A stretch of 64,000 bases of DNA from Planctomycetaceae bacterium (GCA_018699955.1 JABISG010000022.1:36294-100293); one strand, 5' to 3'; positions 1-8,602 are shown, numbered from the stretch's first letter. Numbers and translations are program-made. Notes: generated by a model from the sequence alone, not told the origin.

Positions 1-879
1 AATCTCCGTCGCGACTTCAATCCCCTGCAACGCCATGTCGAATTCGGTGAGAAGTTGGGCGGCGGTTGGAGTCCGCTTGAGCGGGTCCTTTTCCAACGCG
101 TGCGCCAACACTGGCCGTAGTCGCGATGGCAACGGCGAGAGGTCGGGTTTCTCCGTCAGATGTTTCATCAGGATTTCTGCGGTCGATTCCCCGTCGAAGG
201 GAACGCGGCCCGTCAGCATCTCGTAGAGCACGATGCCCAGGCTGTAGATGTCCACTTCCTTACCGTAGCGGCCGTGTGCCACTTCCGGGGCCATGTAATA
301 AACGGTGCCGACGCTTTCGGTCTGCGCACTGCGTCGACTTTCGGTGATGAACTTCGCCAACCCGATGTCGCCGATCTTCACCGTCCCCGCTTCTTCAAAC
401 ACATTGGCCGGCTTCAGGTCACGGTGAACGATGCCCCGATCGTGCAGGTAGTTCAAACCGGCAACCATTCCCGACAGCCAGTTCTGCGTCACTTCCGGCG
501 ACAGCGGACCGGCGGCATCGTCGATGACGGTGGCCAGAGTTTTTCCGGACACGTATTCCATCACGATCCAATGATCGTCGTCGCCATCCGTCAGCACATT
601 GAAAATGGTGACCAGGTTCGCATGCTTCAGGTTCATGCACTGTTTGACGCCGCGCAACTCAACCTGCAGGTTGTTCCGCAACAGCTTCAATGCCACCTCT
701 TTGCCCGCGTCGCTCAGCGCGTAATACACCTCGCCGAACCCGCCGCGATGAATCGCGCGCTTGATCGTATACCCATCCAGGGGCGTCGATTCTGGGGGAA
801 AGGTGAATTTCATGTTCCCTTGGCCTGCTTTCGGTCGCCGATCCTCATACGCGATCGTATCTGGTAATTGTACATTCAT
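1..879 (-). CDS. Serine/threonine protein kinase (C-terminus off the left edge)
   Basis: Hanks-type protein kinase that phosphorylates Ser/Thr on protein targets; about 293 residues are visible and the gene continues past base 1. The glycine loop [10 protein letters not shown] (residues 44-53), VALK lysine (65), catalytic loop HRDLKPAN (152-159) and APE (197-199) are present. The magnesium motif reads DIG (171-173) in place of DFG, which keeps the essential Asp. The ATG at 879 gives MNVQLPDT; an internal ATG at 813 (MKFTFPPES) is an alternative. It starts 9 bases after the PLDc_N gene, which itself follows the FHA gene by 2 bases, so the three look like one operon. A phospho-threonine-binding FHA protein made with a kinase suggests a partner or substrate, which is inference. 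Kinase assignment is certain; the target is unknown. Confidence 0.95.
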   Translation of the reverse strand, partial: MNVQLPDTIAYEDRRPKAGQGNMKFTFPPESTPLDGYTIKRAIHRGGFGEVYYALSDAGKEVALKLLRNNLQVELRGVKQCMNLKHANLVTIFNVLTDGDDDHWIVMEYVSGKTLATVIDDAAGPLSPEVTQNWLSGMVAGLNYLHDRGIVHRDLKPANVFEEAGTVKIGDIGLAKFITESRRSAQTESVGTVYYMAPEVAHGRYGKEVDIYSLGIVLYEMLTGRVPFDGESTAEILMKHLTEKPDLSPLPSRLRPVLAHALEKDPLKRTPTAAQLLTEFDMALQGIEVATEI

Positions 880-888
880 GGCGACAAT

Positions 889-1119
889 CTATTGACCAAA
901 ATTTTGAATTCGTTCGGGACGCCGCACAAAATAATAGATGGCGGCACCGATAACGCCTGTGAAAACGATGACCAGTATCCAGATCAGCTTGTCGTTGCCT
1001 TCACTCGGTTCCTTCGTAATGCAGTCGATCAGCATCCAAATCCAGATTCCGAATGACGCGATGCTAAGCGCCGCCATTATCAGCCAGATGAACAGAAATG
1101 CGATGCCGGCAATCTCCAC
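889..1119 (-). CDS. PLDc_N-domain small membrane protein
   Basis: A 76-residue protein with two hydrophobic segments (about residues 3-33 and 44-64) separated by the conserved block IDCITKEPSEGNDKLIW, and a short basic tail after YYFVRRP. This is the pattern of the PLDc_N (phospholipase D nuclease N-terminal) family seen alone or in front of cardiolipin synthases. No catalytic HKD motif is present, so it is not an enzyme by itself. The start is GTG at 1119, chosen because AGGAG lies 7 bases upstream, inside the end of the FHA gene. It sits between the FHA and kinase genes with gaps of 2 and 9 bases, so it is probably co-translated with them. The role is unknown; a membrane partner for the kinase module is only an inference. 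Confidence 0.85.
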   Translation of the reverse strand: MEIAGIAFLFIWLIMAALSIASFGIWIWMLIDCITKEPSEGNDKLIWILVIVFTGVIGAAIYYFVRRPERIQNFGQ

Positions 1120-1121
1120 AG

Positions 1122-1766
1122 TTATTCTCCTACCGGTTCAATCCGAAACCTCATATCAACACCGGCGACAACGCTGCCGGCATGTAATTCGCGCGGCTCT
1201 AAGGCCGGCTCGTTGTCGATGCAGATTTCCGCTCTCGACTTACACCACAGCGATCCGCCGCGACGAAACAGCAAGACCGACTCGGGCCATCCGGGACACC
1301 GCACGTGATTTTCCCGCCCCGGTCCCAACAGACAGGTCTCGTCCATCAGGATCACGCCGTTGACGCTGCGGTCGGGTCGATGATCGCTTAAAAATTCGAT
1401 GGTCGCTGTCGCGCTGAGTGCTGAGGGCAGCTGAAATTTCAGCCGCACGTTTTCGCCCAGCAGAATCTCGCAACCGCTGCTCAAGTTGATTCTTCCGTTG
1501 ACGCTGCGGCCACTCACTTGCACGGCCGCGTGTGCTTCCAACAGGTAGCCGTCGCCACTGCGAATCAGTGTGGCATGCTTCCGCGACAGGTTCGCCAGCA
1601 GCGACAAGTCAGCCGATTCACTGCTCCCCTGCGGTCCGCCAATCGTGGTTTTCTCACCCTGGCACAACAGGAACGAGCCGACGCTGTCGATCCACAGCAT
1701 TTGCCGCGGGTTTTCAATGTTCCCCGCATTCTGCTCGGCTTCGTGTGTCATGGTTGCAACGTTCAT
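1122..1766 (-). CDS. FHA-domain protein
   Basis: Forkhead-associated domain protein. The FHA signature is in the middle: an arginine-containing strand and LSRKHATLIRSGDGY, followed by VSGRSVNGR, matching the SRxHA...NG core that binds phosphothreonine. The C-terminal half (from about HRPDRSVNG) repeats the look of a second, divergent FHA-like beta sandwich: its GRENHVRCPG is reminiscent of GRxxxNDI. The N-terminus is uncertain: ATG at 1766 is preferred, while GTG at 1826 adds 20 residues without a well-placed ribosome site. It is the first gene of a three-gene run with the PLDc_N protein and a Ser/Thr kinase. Likely a reader of the kinase's phosphorylation; partner unknown. Confidence 0.85.
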   Translation of the reverse strand: MNVATMTHEAEQNAGNIENPRQMLWIDSVGSFLLCQGEKTTIGGPQGSSESADLSLLANLSRKHATLIRSGDGYLLEAHAAVQVSGRSVNGRINLSSGCEILLGENVRLKFQLPSALSATATIEFLSDHRPDRSVNGVILMDETCLLGPGRENHVRCPGWPESVLLFRRGGSLWCKSRAEICIDNEPALEPRELHAGSVVAGVDMRFRIEPVGE

Positions 1767-1924
1767 AATAGTTTGAGTTTCGACGGCTGCGTTCCTGCGG
1801 TTTCCCGGTTTCGCTGCTCGTCTCACTCCCCAAGATTAACGAATTATTGCCGTGCGTGGTTCATCGTAAAGGCTGTATTTCACTCGTTTTTTCATCGTCT
1901 CGTGCATTCGGTGAACAAGGGAAA

Positions 1925-1963
1925 CCGGCAGCAGAGTCTGTTGGTTCAGACTCCCGCTGCCGG
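1925..1963 (-). terminator. Terminator-like hairpin after the coiled-coil gene
   Basis: An 8-bp arm CCGGCAGC (1925-1932) pairs with GCTGCCGG (1956-1963), with inner pairing AGTCTG/CAGACT around a short loop. It lies about 40 bases past the stop of the 2000-2821 gene on the minus strand and is followed by a short T run. It fits a rho-independent terminator. Confidence 0.55.
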
Positions 1964-1999
1964 GTTTGCGTCCTTGTCCCGACAGGCGGGCCGGCTGGA

Positions 2000-2821
2000 T
2001 TACAGCGCGGCCGCGTCGATCCGAATGACATTCGGCTCGTCTTCGATCTTCGTCGGGCCGAAGTAGTCGTCGATCTGCTCGCCGATGTTCGTCGGAACGA
2101 CGTCGGCGGCATCGACCGGAATCAGGCCGGTGAATTTGCCTTCGTTGTCCAACTTCGTCTGGCGAACGTCCATCTCACGATTCAACGCCTTGATCAACTG
2201 CTTCGCCTGCGAGAGTTGCGAATCGTCAATTTCCAGCTCGCTGACGGTTTCAGCTGCCTGGATCGTCTTCAACTTGGCGTCAAGCTGCTCCAGTTTAACT
2301 TCCAAGTCCTGCTTGGCGACGAACATGTCGTCCAGTTTCTTCTGATTCGCTCGGAGCGCTTTCTCCCGGGCGACCAGAATCTGTTTGTCACGAGCAAGGT
2401 TTTCCTGGGCCGACTTGAACCGCTCGAATCGAGTCGCCAGATCGCGCTTCACTTCATCGGAAGTGTATTTCCGGCTGGCATAGACGAACGTCTCGTCGCC
2501 ACCGGCCAGATCGCTTCGCAATGCCAGAATCTGGCCCTTCTGCAGGCCAATCTCCGTCTCTTTGCGGTTGATGTCGGCCGTCAAATGTTCGATGTCAACC
2601 TGTTGCTCGGCCGTCACGTGCATGCAGTGACGAATGTCGGGCATGAGGTTTCCGACGAGATTGCGTGCCCGTTCGATCTCGAATTCGAGCGGCACTTCCG
2701 ACTTCACCGCTTCCCGCACCGACGATGCCGACGTCGTCGCGTAACTGAACACGTCTTTTCCGAACACGAACACTGCCAAAGTGGCTGCAATGGCTGTCCC
2801 AATCAATGTTTTCTTCAGCAT
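2000..2821 (-). CDS. Exported coiled-coil protein, planctomycete-type
   Basis: A 273-residue protein of unknown function. It begins MLKKTLIGTAIAATLAVFVF, a hydrophobic N-terminal anchor or signal, followed by FGKDVFSYATTSASSVREAV and then a long helical region (about residues 65-235) rich in heptad-like Leu/Glu/Lys such as DIEHLTADINRKETEIGLQK, typical of an extended coiled coil. The tail is acidic and proline-containing. The start at 2821 was chosen because AGGAGA lies 7 bases upstream; the longer reading frame to 2899 has no such site. From memory, related anchored coiled-coil proteins occur across planctomycetes without an assigned role. It could be an envelope structural or tethering protein. 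It stands alone, with a hairpin downstream. Confidence 0.8.
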   Translation of the reverse strand: MLKKTLIGTAIAATLAVFVFGKDVFSYATTSASSVREAVKSEVPLEFEIERARNLVGNLMPDIRHCMHVTAEQQVDIEHLTADINRKETEIGLQKGQILALRSDLAGGDETFVYASRKYTSDEVKRDLATRFERFKSAQENLARDKQILVAREKALRANQKKLDDMFVAKQDLEVKLEQLDAKLKTIQAAETVSELEIDDSQLSQAKQLIKALNREMDVRQTKLDNEGKFTGLIPVDAADVVPTNIGEQIDDYFGPTKIEDEPNVIRIDAAAL

Positions 2822-3372
2822 GGCTGTTTCTCCTACCAAATGTGGACACGAACGCAAAGTTTCCCGTTTTGACCGCGGCCAACATTGGCCACCCGTCACA
2901 ACCAGCTATTCGCCGCACCGGGTGAGATATTGAAAGATTTGCAAAGGTTTTTTGGAAAACTTGTATGTTGCCCGCACCAACAACTCAGATGTACACACCC
3001 CTCGATGAATGGAGAACGCAAAGCCGCAGGGTGAGGGCGGCCGATATCAGAGAAATGCCGAACTGCAGATGGGGACCAGGCGAGAGGCCGCTTTTTTGAC
3101 GCCAAGTCGCAAAGAGGCAAAGATTCGCAAAGAACTCAATTAAGATAGGAAAAAGCTCGGTGTGAACGATTCAAGAGTGACACGCCGGCTTTTCTTGTCC
3201 CGCTTTCCGTATTCAATCTCCTGCATCTTTGCGTTTCTCAGCGTCTTTGCGACTTTACGTCAAAATGATTCGCAAGAAACACGTCTCACAGCCCCGCTTG
3301 CTACAAGCCGCTCTGTTGTTTACTGTTACGTTTAGTGTCGTGTTGAACACCCCGCTTGCGGAGTCCCACTCC
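2822..3372. other. Gene-free stretch with short G-C repeats
   Basis: No convincing gene. Two runs of the kind GTCGCAAAGAGGCAAAG (around 3104-3131) and TTTGCGTTTCTCAGCGTC (around 3228-3247) are inverted relative to each other, an arrangement seen in dispersed intergenic repeats. The 17-mer GCAGGGTGAGGGCGGCC (3026-3042) recurs exactly at 49703-49719. The promoters of the two divergent neighbours should lie here, but no clear -35/-10 pair stands out. Confidence 0.6.
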
Positions 3373-4815
3373 ATGCTCGATTTGTTTCCCCGACCAAATA
3401 CAAACTGTGAAGGCGTGAGCCGACGGCATCTCCTGCAGGCCGGTGGTGCCGGTTTGCTCGGCTTGAGTCTGCCGAAACTGCTCGCCGCGCAGGAATCTCA
3501 GCCGCTGACCAATGGCCGCGCGAAGTCGGTCATCTTTCTGTTTCTGTTCGGCGGGCCGAGTCAGCTCGAAACGTTCGACATGAAACCCGACGCGCCGCCG
3601 AAAATTCGCGGCCCGTTCAAGCCGGTTGCCTCACGAACACCGGGGTTGCGGATTAGCGAACACCTTTCGCGCAGCGCACAGGTTTCCGACAAATTCTGTG
3701 TCGTGCGAAATATGTCGCATGGCTTCAACGACCACAGCGGTGCCGGCCATTACATTCAGACGGGCAAAGAATGGCACATTCGCATTGGGCAGGGCTTCAA
3801 TGCCACGCCGAAAGATTGGCCGTCGATGGGAACGGTGGTCGATTACCTGTCGCAGCGTCTGCCCGTGAATCTGCAGCGCGAGTTGCCGAACTATGTGGTG
3901 CTGCCAAATTTCCTCGGCCGACTGCAAGAATACAAAGTGCAACTGCGACGCCCCGGCGAATACGCCGGTTGGCTCGGTCGCGGTTACGATCCGGTCACCA
4001 CGATGATCGACAAACGCGACGGCAAGGACAATCCCTACTTTCGCGACTGCACCGATGACGAACTCGACTTCCGCATTCAGGGATTGGTGAAGCACAAAGA
4101 GTTAACGAACAACCGTCTCAGCCGCCGCAAGTCGCTGCTGGAAGAATTCGACGGCAGCCGCCAGGCACTCGATGCGGGCAACGCCATCGACGCTTACGAT
4201 CGTTTTCAACAACGCGCGCTGTCGCTGGTGACATCGGAAAAAACGCGCAACGCCCTCGACATCCGCCGCGAGCCGGACAAGCTCCGCGATGCGTACGGCC
4301 GCAATCTGTTTGGTCAATCGACACTGATGGCCCGCCGTCTCATCGAAGCGGGCGTCCGTTTCACCACGGTACATTACGATTGTGTGAACGGCTACAGCTG
4401 GGACTCACACCGCAGCAGCAACGATTTGCAGAAACACCTCATCCCCGGACTCGATCAAGCGCTCTCGGCCTTGCTGACCGATCTGGATGATCGTGGCTTG
4501 CTGGACGAAACGTTGGTGGTGGCGATGGGTGAAATGGGCCGCACGCCCAAGGCCAACGGCAGTTGGGGACGCGGCCACTGGAGCACGCTGTTTCCCGCCG
4601 TGCTGGCCGGTGCCGGCATACGCGGCGGCGTACTCTACGGCAGCAGCGACCGCAACGCCGAATACGCCACCGAAAGCCCCACCAGCCCCGAAGACCTCGC
4701 CGCCACAATCTATCACGCGCTGGGGATCGACGCCGAAACCCGCGTCAGAAACGTCGAAGACCGCCCGGCCCCCATCGTCGATGGCGGTAAGCCGGTGTTG
4801 GGGTTGTTTGGTTGA
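3373..4815 (+). CDS. DUF1501 domain-containing protein, Tat-exported
   Basis: A member of the DUF1501 family, a very common planctomycete group related to the alkaline phosphatase/sulfatase fold and usually paired with cytochrome-like DUF1553/DUF1549 genes, which are absent here. The N-terminus carries a twin-arginine signal, CEGVSRRHLLQAGGAGLLGL, so export as a folded protein is expected. Conserved family blocks include FLFGGPSQLETFD, HDSHRSS-like YSWDSHRSSND and MGEMGRTPKANGSWGRGHW near the C-terminus. The start ATG at 3373 has GGAG about 9 bases upstream and places the Tat motif near residue 20; the frame is open back to 3229, but that extension looks like repeat sequence. Enzymatic activity of the family is not established. 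Confidence 0.9.
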   Translation: MLDLFPRPNTNCEGVSRRHLLQAGGAGLLGLSLPKLLAAQESQPLTNGRAKSVIFLFLFGGPSQLETFDMKPDAPPKIRGPFKPVASRTPGLRISEHLSRSAQVSDKFCVVRNMSHGFNDHSGAGHYIQTGKEWHIRIGQGFNATPKDWPSMGTVVDYLSQRLPVNLQRELPNYVVLPNFLGRLQEYKVQLRRPGEYAGWLGRGYDPVTTMIDKRDGKDNPYFRDCTDDELDFRIQGLVKHKELTNNRLSRRKSLLEEFDGSRQALDAGNAIDAYDRFQQRALSLVTSEKTRNALDIRREPDKLRDAYGRNLFGQSTLMARRLIEAGVRFTTVHYDCVNGYSWDSHRSSNDLQKHLIPGLDQALSALLTDLDDRGLLDETLVVAMGEMGRTPKANGSWGRGHWSTLFPAVLAGAGIRGGVLYGSSDRNAEYATESPTSPEDLAATIYHALGIDAETRVRNVEDRPAPIVDGGKPVLGLFG

Positions 4816-4851
4816 AGCAGAGTTAGCCCGATTCAACATTGCTGAAACGAT

Positions 4852-5340
4852 TCAGGGCAGAAATTCGGCGTGGCAACCAGGGCAGGCGCTGCTGTCGTCT
4901 CTCAACCGCAGCCGCCGAGGTTTGAAATTTCCTGTTCCGCAATTCCAGAGGCTTGCGCCACATTTCGGACAGGTCACCATGCGGTGGCAGATCAGATATG
5001 TGAGGCCCCATGTAATAAGCCCACAGCCTGACAACCACACGAACGGCAACATGTCAGGACCGATTCTTGGAAAAATGAACGGTAGAATAAGAATCAGGCC
5101 GATCCACAGCAGCATCGAAAACGAGGAACGTAATTGCCCGGCGTGAATAATCATCCGAGCCAGTTGAGATCGGGTTGGCATCTCTTTGTCGGATGAAGGC
5201 TTAGAAAAATGAAACGGCAGAAAGTTCTGGAGATGCCCGCAACTCTGGCACCGGATTCGAAAGTCATTGAATAGTCGAAATGACCTCATCTTGATCGGGG
5301 CAGCGCATTCCGGGCATTTGAGTTGGGAATCGTTGGGCAT
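4852..5340 (-). CDS. Zinc-ribbon membrane protein, hypothetical
   Basis: A 162-residue protein with two Cys-rich ends and a membrane middle. The N-terminal CPECAAPI...RCQSCG (about residues 9-38) and the C-terminal CPKCGASLW...CPGC (about 123-157) each look like zinc ribbons. Two hydrophobic helices (about residues 75-95 and 100-118) lie between, so both ribbons should face the same side. No family is recognised. Its neighbours are unrelated (DUF1501 on the other strand, an M19 dipeptidase beyond a hairpin), so context gives no function. Confidence 0.7.
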   Translation of the reverse strand: MPNDSQLKCPECAAPIKMRSFRLFNDFRIRCQSCGHLQNFLPFHFSKPSSDKEMPTRSQLARMIIHAGQLRSSFSMLLWIGLILILPFIFPRIGPDMLPFVWLSGCGLITWGLTYLICHRMVTCPKCGASLWNCGTGNFKPRRLRLRDDSSACPGCHAEFLP

Positions 5341-5475
5341 GAGAATACCCGGTAGGTGGATTTGATGATCGTTGAGTATGTACCTACTACGGAATGCTGA
5401 GGGGTGTGGATCACGAGAAATCCACGGTTGAGGCGTTGGCGTAGAAATCCTGCATCTTGGTTGATGGAAAAACTC

Positions 5476-5529
5476 GAAGCCTGAAGCGCAAGCGAAGGAA
5501 CATGCCCCTTCGCTTGCGCTTCAGGCTTC
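5476..5529. repeat. Perfect 23-bp inverted repeat (REP family A)
   Basis: GAAGCCTGAAGCGCAAGCGA (start of the 23-bp left arm, 5476-5498) pairs perfectly with the right arm 5507-5529 around an 8-base loop. The same arms occur again at 9995-10069 with a longer loop, so this is a dispersed family and not only a terminator. Confidence 0.9.
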
Positions 5530-5561
5530 AATAGTGGGTGGCTAACTGCTGCCGCGATCCG

Positions 5562-6632
5562 CTAGCTCCACGCCCTACGGAAGAAGTCCACGAAGTTCTT
5601 CGCCATGATTCCGTCGATGTCTTCCTGGCTATAGCCACGTGAATCGAGAATCTCGGCGATCTTGTAGAGGTCGGCGATTGTTTCCAGATCGTAGGGCGTT
5701 TGCTCTTTGCCGAAGCCGCCGTCCAGATCGCTGCCGATGCCGCAGTGTTTGGCGTTGCCGGCCAATTGGCAGATGTGATCGGTGTGATTGACCAGGTCTT
5801 CCAGCGAAACCGTTTTCGGATCGGTCACACCGATGACCCAACCCGGCTTGATCATCCAGCAGTCGAACGATGCGCCGATGACTGCACCGCGTTCAATGAG
5901 CGCTTTGATTTGGTTGTCGTCCAGTTGCCGATCGCCCGGCACGAGCGTGCGGCTGTTGTGATGGCTGGCCAACACTGGTCCCTGATAGATATCGAGCGCT
6001 TCCCAGAACGACTTGTCGGCCAGATGCGTCACGTCGAGCAACATGCCGACCTTATCCATTTCTTTCAGCAATGCCGGCCCCTCGGCCGTCAGTCCACCTT
6101 CGCTGCCGGTTCCCATGCAATACGGCCCGGGACCATAATGCGCAGGGCCGAGAATTCGCAGGCCCGCTTCGTACCATTCGGGAATTTGCGACGGTGAAAG
6201 AATCGGCGGGCTGCCTTCCATGCTGAGAATGTAACCGATGGGCAATTCGCCGGTCGTGTCGGTCTCCCAGGCGGCGACGTGTTCGTCGAGCGTGTCCTTA
6301 TCGGCAATTTCCCGCAGCACGCCGCGCTCGACCATGGCACGGTAGTAGGCCAATTGCCCGTGACAGATGCCATAAGCCGACTCGCGCGACTGGTAGTGCG
6401 TTAGTTCTGCGTCTTTGCGATGCAATCGCGGCAGCAGCGTCGAGATCGTCATGCCGACGCGTCCGCGCTGCAGTTCCACCCACGAGCAAGTCGCATCGCC
6501 GGGATTGATCTCGGTGAACTGCTTTTCGAACTCGCGAATTTCCGCAACGGGCAGCATCAAATCGCGGTTGAACTCCAGCGCGTTCCAGGACATGTCGAGG
6601 TGCGCATCAAAAATTAAAGCGGGCTTCTGCAT
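5562..6632 (-). CDS. Membrane dipeptidase, peptidase family M19
   Basis: Zinc-dependent dipeptidase of the renal dipeptidase family, which hydrolyses dipeptides (in bacteria often D-containing ones). The start FDAHLDMSWN near the N-terminus supplies the HxD metal ligands; LLDVTHLADKSFWEAL and VLASHHNSR carry the bridging region and further His ligands, and CGIGSDLDGGFG is the C-terminal GSDxDG block. Length (356 residues) fits the family. The start ATG at 6632 is placed just before the conserved core, with GGAAGAG about 6 bases upstream; the frame extends to 6662 without support. No signal peptide is seen, so it is probably cytoplasmic. It is transcribed alone; a REP half-copy follows its 5' end. 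Confidence 0.92.
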   Translation of the reverse strand: MQKPALIFDAHLDMSWNALEFNRDLMLPVAEIREFEKQFTEINPGDATCSWVELQRGRVGMTISTLLPRLHRKDAELTHYQSRESAYGICHGQLAYYRAMVERGVLREIADKDTLDEHVAAWETDTTGELPIGYILSMEGSPPILSPSQIPEWYEAGLRILGPAHYGPGPYCMGTGSEGGLTAEGPALLKEMDKVGMLLDVTHLADKSFWEALDIYQGPVLASHHNSRTLVPGDRQLDDNQIKALIERGAVIGASFDCWMIKPGWVIGVTDPKTVSLEDLVNHTDHICQLAGNAKHCGIGSDLDGGFGKEQTPYDLETIADLYKIAEILDSRGYSQEDIDGIMAKNFVDFFRRAWS

Positions 6633-6663
6633 TTCGTACTCTTCCAATATTCCAAAAGACAAT

Positions 6664-6676
6664 GGTTAGCCGCGAC
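6664..6676. repeat. Half-copy of the 54-bp palindrome family (REP family B)
   Basis: GGTTAGCCGCGAC matches the first 13 bases of each arm of the palindrome at 7309-7362, and is followed by a different GC-rich sequence with its own short inverted repeat (GCGCGACGCGC). It sits between the M19 and DUF423 genes. Confidence 0.6.
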
Positions 6677-6705
6677 CCGGCAGGGGAGCGCGACGCGCTA
6701 TCTGA

Positions 6706-7167
6706 TTACGAGTCGGCAGGTTCCGTCCCACTGCTTCCACACGGACAAGCGGCAATTGCCAGCGCAATCCAGCCGACGATGAATAAGGTTCCCCCGATCG
6801 GCGCCGGGATCATGCCGAAGAATTTCAGATCGGCCAACGTGTAAACATACAGGCCGCCGGAGAACAAAACGATCCCTCCCACAAAACAGCAGCCGGCCAC
6901 TTGCAGTGACCGTTTCGGTTTCGCCTGCGACAACAGACCGACCGCGACGAGTGCGAGTGCGTGGTACATCTGATAGTTGGCGGCGGTTTTGTAGTCGGCC
7001 AGAAACTTCTCGGCAGTAGGAATGTCATTGCCAAGGATTTGGTGGGTGCGGCCTTCGTACTTTTTCGCGAAATACGAATCGACGCCGTGCGCGCCGAATG
7101 CGCCCATGCTGACTCCCAGCGCGCCCATCAGGGCACCGATTGTTAACCAACTGTTGGAACAACACAT
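6706..7167 (-). CDS. DUF423 domain-containing membrane protein
   Basis: A 153-residue small membrane protein of the DUF423 (YgdD-like) family. The diagnostic N-terminal block GALMGALGVSMGAFGAHGV is present, and four hydrophobic segments follow, with MYHALALVAVGLL, FSGGLYVYTL and GTLFIVGWIALAIAA as the later helices. The function of the family is unknown. An extra segment of about 30 residues (YFAKKYEGRTHQILGNDIPT) replaces the short loop after the first helix. The start ATG at 7167 (MCCSNSWL) is chosen over the longer frame to 7305 because the family begins here and GAGAG precedes it. It is in the same direction as the SafE permease but separated from it by a large palindrome. Confidence 0.9.
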   Translation of the reverse strand: MCCSNSWLTIGALMGALGVSMGAFGAHGVDSYFAKKYEGRTHQILGNDIPTAEKFLADYKTAANYQMYHALALVAVGLLSQAKPKRSLQVAGCCFVGGIVLFSGGLYVYTLADLKFFGMIPAPIGGTLFIVGWIALAIAACPCGSSGTEPADS

Positions 7168-7308
7168 GGGTGTGTCTCTCGCGGGATGAGGTTCCGCCGG
7201 GACGCGGCCCGGCAGCTTTGGGGATGATTCAAATCTCAGAGTTTTCCAGCATACCGGATCGTCTTGCAACTCGCACGCCGGCCGATGAATTTGAAGTCGC
7301 CACACGTC

Positions 7309-7362
7309 TGGTTAGCCGCGACTCGAAAGAGGAGCGCTCCTCTTTCGAGTCGCGGCTAACCA
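7309..7362. repeat. 54-bp perfect palindrome (REP family B)
   Basis: Two 27-base arms, the first starting TGGTTAGCCGCGACTCGAAA, meet with no spacer at 7335/7336 and are perfect reverse complements of each other. It lies between two minus-strand genes. Perfect spacer-free palindromes of this size are unusual because they are unstable in replication. Half a copy is present at 6664. Confidence 0.95.
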
Positions 7363-7383
7363 AATTTTCACACAATGCGGAAT

Positions 7384-8286
7384 TCAGGACAGGAGCAGCC
7401 GCAACAGACTCACCCCAATCAGTGCGGCGGTAACCAGCAGCATCAAACTGAAGCGACGACGCAGATTCCGGCCGCGCAGTTTGAGGCCCGCTTCCGAGCC
7501 GATGCGTGCTCCGATGGTTCCACCAATCAACAAGGCCACCACCAGCGGCAGGTTGATGTTTCCGTGCCAGGCGTGGGCGATGGTTCCCTGGAAGGAAACA
7601 ATCCAGACAATCACCAGCGAACTGGCGACGGCGTTCTGCGTCTTCATTCCCAGCAGATAGATCAGCCCCGGCATCAGAATCAGCCCGCCGCTCATTCCTA
7701 ACAATCCCGAGACAAATCCAACCGTCAAACCGAACCAGGCAAGAACGACGATCGACACCGTTTGCCGCTCAAATTCGGGAAACTCGCCGTAGGGCGGAAT
7801 CCGCCAGTTGGCAATTCGGCCCAGCATGCGCGGGCCGCCCGCTTGCTCTCTGCGGCTTTCCCAAAAGGCAAAACAGCCGATGCTCAGCAGTAGCGCAAAA
7901 TAGATGGCCAGCACCATCAACTCGACGGCATCGATCTCTCGTCCGGATAAAACCACCGTGCCTTTGAGTTTTGCCAGTTCCAGCACATGCGCACCACTGA
8001 AGACGCCGACCAGCAATCCGCCAGCTATTGTCAGCGGCAATCGGGTGTTGCGCAGATCGGCGCGCCGGGCAAGCAGCGAGGTCGTTGCCGGTCCCAAGAC
8101 CTGACACGCTCCCGTGCCGACGGCCAACTCCATATCGACGCGCAACGCGAGGTTGAGTACGGGGACGATGAGGAAGCCGCCACCGACGCCGAACATCCCG
8201 GAGAGGAAACCGACGCCCGCCCCTGCAAACAAGGCCGGCAGCAGCGTCATTGCCGATTGAAATAATTCCGCGAGGTCTGCGGTCAT
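7384..8286 (-). CDS. TauE/SafE family sulfite exporter-like permease
   Basis: A 300-residue polytopic membrane protein of the TauE/SafE family, which moves sulfite, sulfonates or related anions out of or into the cell. Both halves carry the family's repeated motif: GAGVGFLSGMFGVGGGFLIV near residue 20-40 and GLTVGFVSGLLGMSGGLILM near residue 190. About eight transmembrane helices are visible. The start ATG at 8286 follows 12 bases after the stop of a 48-residue membrane ORF, so the two are probably one transcript. Substrate cannot be read from sequence. Confidence 0.9.
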   Translation of the reverse strand: MTADLAELFQSAMTLLPALFAGAGVGFLSGMFGVGGGFLIVPVLNLALRVDMELAVGTGACQVLGPATTSLLARRADLRNTRLPLTIAGGLLVGVFSGAHVLELAKLKGTVVLSGREIDAVELMVLAIYFALLLSIGCFAFWESRREQAGGPRMLGRIANWRIPPYGEFPEFERQTVSIVVLAWFGLTVGFVSGLLGMSGGLILMPGLIYLLGMKTQNAVASSLVIVWIVSFQGTIAHAWHGNINLPLVVALLIGGTIGARIGSEAGLKLRGRNLRRRFSLMLLVTAALIGVSLLRLLLS

Positions 8287-8298
8287 GCCGGCAGCCTC

Positions 8299-8445
8299 TC
8301 AGATCTGGTAGTCGGGAAAAATCGGCTCATCGTTCTCTTTGTGGGCGGTTCGCCCCTGCCACAAATTGAACAGCCAATTGACCAGCACGCCCCATATCAC
8401 CGGGAGCACAAGGCACGCCAATGTGAACAACACCTTATGCAACAC
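8299..8445 (-). CDS. 48-residue membrane protein upstream of the SafE permease
   Basis: A GTG-started ORF below the usual size cut-off. It has one hydrophobic helix (VLFTLACLVLPVIWGVLVNW, residues 5-24) and a short polar tail ending PIFPDYQI. GAGG lies 8 bases before the GTG, an in-frame stop closes the frame upstream, and the stop is 12 bases before the SafE start. The clean ribosome site, the spacing and the well-formed helix argue that it is real. The role may be as a small subunit or stabiliser of the permease, which is inference; no family is recognised. Confidence 0.65.
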   Translation of the reverse strand: MLHKVLFTLACLVLPVIWGVLVNWLFNLWQGRTAHKENDEPIFPDYQI

Positions 8446-8602
8446 GCGACGACCTCAATGATGATCTCAGAAAAATAGTCTCTCTGCGGTTTTTCGCAGG
8501 CGACCCACAAATACTCCGTTACCTCGATTTATGGTATTCCTGCAAACGCTGTCAAGCGTCGCCTGCAGATGGCCATCAACTGCTCGTGGGCATTATGAAA
8601 GA

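Noticed and set aside
1861..2872. Plus-strand open frame of 341 codons opposite the coiled-coil gene
   Set aside because: It is exactly antisense to a gene with signal, ribosome site and coiled-coil pattern, and its translation has no recognisable domain.
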